Notes under the pieces: generated by a model
Seen by the model: the letters and a program-made list of their open reading frames with translations, nothing else
The model's database searches: none
What the model was told of the DNA's origin: nothing
Made by a program: the position numbers and the translations under genes
Part shown: positions 61,797 to 64,000 of the stretch, one piece after another
Layout of the letters: every line of letters starts with the position of its first letter
Numbering within the stretch: the stretch's first letter is position 1
Assembly: GCA_013339895.1 (NCBI GenBank)
Contig: JABACO010000015.1
Coordinates: 1,696,229-1,760,228, forward strand
DNA: 64,000 nt
Direction: 5' to 3'
DNA from: Ephydatia muelleri
Taxonomy: Eukaryota > Porifera > Demospongiae > Spongillida > Spongillidae

Positions 61797-64000
61797 AGTT
61801 TGGGGTGTGTATTGTGGGCGGGTCGATGTTACAGGGGGTCACGTGATATACTCTGCTGTGTAGTGTTGTTGCTGATGTGCTGATATCTTTGAGCAACCAA
61901 GTCCCCGATCCTTGACTACGTGCCATACGCGAAACACATGTGTACGAAGCTTCTAAAATCATTAAAACATCCATAGAAAAGCAGGCCTTCATTCCATATT
62001 AGTGATTTGGTGCTTATTGTGTAGTGTAGTGCTATTGTGCAGTGCCTCTAATACGGTGCTGTGCCTGTGACATAGTGCTATGGTGCAGTGCTTGTGAAAT
62101 AGTCATGGTGCAGTGACTGTGAAGTGGTGCTAAGGTCAGTGGTGTACAGTTGTAGGAAGCATGGGGCCCATTGCCACATTCTTATTTTTGTCAAAGTGCC
62201 CCCCCCCCCCCCCACCTTTTAATATCATCCTATGTGCTTGATGGTGCTGTATAGCCATGGTGCTGTGCTTGTGAAGTACATGTAGCTATGGGTCTGTGCT
62301 TTTGAAGAAAGTTTGGTGTAGTTGAATGTGAACACTAAGCTTACATGTACATGTATTACCATTCAGCTGCTAGGCTTATGTAAACTTTCCAGTGGCCCAG
62401 TCCTGCCATACACAAGTAGCAATAATATTCACTGCCACCATATGCAAGGCTTCAAAGCTTAGAAGTATCAAGGGCATTGGAAAGTTTTCTATTGCTTTGC
62501 ACTTTTCAACACACACATGCACACGCATGCACACACACATACACACATATGCACACACACATACACACATATGCACACATGCACACGTGTATACATACAT
62601 ACACACATGCACACACAATCAGTATGTACCGGTACAGAAATGGTGTGGGAACAAGTGTACGAAAAGGAAATTTATGTAACGTGAAATTTTTATAGTAATA
62701 AAATTATAACCTTACAAGCCTGATTTTGCTGGATGCTGTCCCATAGGTACATGTAAGATAAATATAATATTCATTTGTGCAGCTCAGAGGTCAACAACAA
62801 AAGGGCATTGTTTGCTATGTAAACTGAGGTTATCCTAATCTGATGTTAGCTATTGAGCTAGACATGTACTTGTACCAAGTTCTAAGAAGCAAACACTATT
62901 GACGTACATGTAGTACCTACATGTGCATGTATGTGGCATGGGCCTTTTGTGCCTGATGCCATAAAATTTACAATCAAGTACATGTACATGATGGGAGGGG
63001 GGTGTCGTGTGCTTTGGGCCTCATGCAAAACCTTTGGTTAGTGGTAGAGGCATTTACGTCTGATGCATAAAGTCCTGGTACTTTTTTTCTAGGGTTCAGT
63101 ATCAAGAGTTGTGTTAAAAGTCTGTTTGGAACTGTTTCTATGGAGATGAGGCGAAATATTACTCGAGGACACTCCTGTATCTGGTTTTGTACTGGGGAGA
63201 GCAGCACCAGGATCCCAATGCTGAGACTGACCATCCGGAGTGTTCAACACCTCCAGGGATATCCACCTTAGGCTCAACAAATTTACTTAAATACCCCTAC
63301 GTTCCACTGTACTCAGCTTGCATGCACTTCTTCATCAAGCAAACCAGATGGGCAGGTGTGTTGAGTGTACCAAAGGCAGGCAGTTCTAGCAATGGAGGCC
63401 TACAAATAATGCTGCCACTGTTCCACTCACCCCTCTTCCACTTCAAAGTTGGGACGCCACTCGCATCTAAGAACTTCCGCTCCACCTTCCTATCCCTGGT
63501 ATGGTGGAACAATGTGGCTACAATCCAGCCAAATACAACACTCGCATTGGTGCAGCCACTTACAGTAACTGCTGACACCATTCAGAAGTACATATGGTGC
63601 AGCCACACTCATTGTTAGTAATAGCAATAGCAGAAGAGGACAAATTGTGTATGTTTAAATGCACATTACATGTTTGCACTAACCACACACTGTGCAGATA
63701 CAGGGGAGGGGTTTGGGGGCCGTTTGGGCCTGTGCCAGCAAGCATTGGCATAACATAGAAGGGGGGGGGGGGGGGGGGGGGGGGTATAGTATGCTTTTAA
63801 CCTGATGCAGAGGCTTTGGCCTAGTGATAGACTGATCAGCGCTACAGAGTTACACAAAACTTTTCTTTAAAAGAAAAAAAATGAAAGCATTGGGATAGTG
63901 CTATTCCATTGAAGCCCCACGAAGGTGATTTGCATTAAAATTAAAGCGTTTTACGTGTAGTTACTGACTCTGGCCTGGCCATACACATGTATGCAGACAA
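61797..64000. other. Microsatellite-rich spacer
   Basis: It includes a C-run at about 62200, a CA/TA tract at 62509-62611 and a G-run at about 63761-63783. The open frames at 63187-63618 (forward) and 63297-63581 (reverse) overlap, and neither has a recognisable motif. A gene here is possible but unsupported. Confidence 0.35.

Noticed and set aside
63187..63618. A 144-residue ORF
   Set aside because: It overlaps a reverse ORF of similar length, and neither has a motif, a good start context or splice support.

Overview
This is a stretch of animal nuclear DNA, probably from an early-branching marine invertebrate (a sponge-like genome fits best, but this is inference). Reasons: genes split by short GT-AG introns, often 60-160 bases; metazoan families (GPATCH3, a MYND-finger protein, invertebrate chitin deacetylase-like proteins, Death-like domains); many (TG)n/(CA)n and homopolymer tracts; a dense mosaic of eukaryotic transposons; and one 1000-N assembly gap at 30417-31416. 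Nothing looks bacterial.

Layout. 1-4027: 3' part of a low-complexity MYND zinc-finger gene. 4.2-7.6 kb: foldback and miniature elements and a tandem duplication. 8.1-12.3 kb: a long-TIR element with a decayed hAT transposase nested inside it, itself broken by a reverse-strand retroelement fragment. 12.35-15.45 kb: a decayed Ty3/gypsy element. 16.3-18.5 kb: a complete GPATCH3 orthologue in eight exons. 18.7-22.2 kb: a short reverse-strand ORF, the 3' exons of an unknown gene, satellite-like repeats and a piggyBac-type miniature element.

22.3-30.4 kb: the most interesting locus. Two paralogous multi-exon genes lie head to head across a roughly 640-base gap. Each encodes a trypsin-fold domain, helical regions, a coiled coil, a short DFWS-motif segment and a C-terminal Death-like domain. 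Exon boundaries correspond and nearly all introns are phase 1. The forward copy keeps a His/Asp/Ser triad; the reverse copy has Asn for Asp and a degraded serine motif, so a protease and a pseudoprotease partner may share one promoter region. I know of no described metazoan system with this layout.

31.98-33.1 kb: two terminal exons of a trafficking-protein-like gene. 34.5-40.5 kb and 51-55.1 kb: duplicated chitin deacetylase-like loci, with one intact gene, one frameshifted copy, one reverse-strand remnant and one mini-fragment, embedded in inverted duplications. 41-42.5 kb and 55.2-59.1 kb: two Ginger-like integrase DNA transposons carrying different peptidase modules (OTU; Ulp1 plus PHD finger). 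44.1-50.0 kb: a 5.9-kb DNA transposon with about 140-base terminal inverted repeats, encoding RAG1-N-terminus-like zinc-binding and RING regions, a Chapaev/CMC-like transposase and, on the other strand, a dead RecQ-like helicase. 59-64 kb: microsatellite-rich, with no gene I can support firmly.
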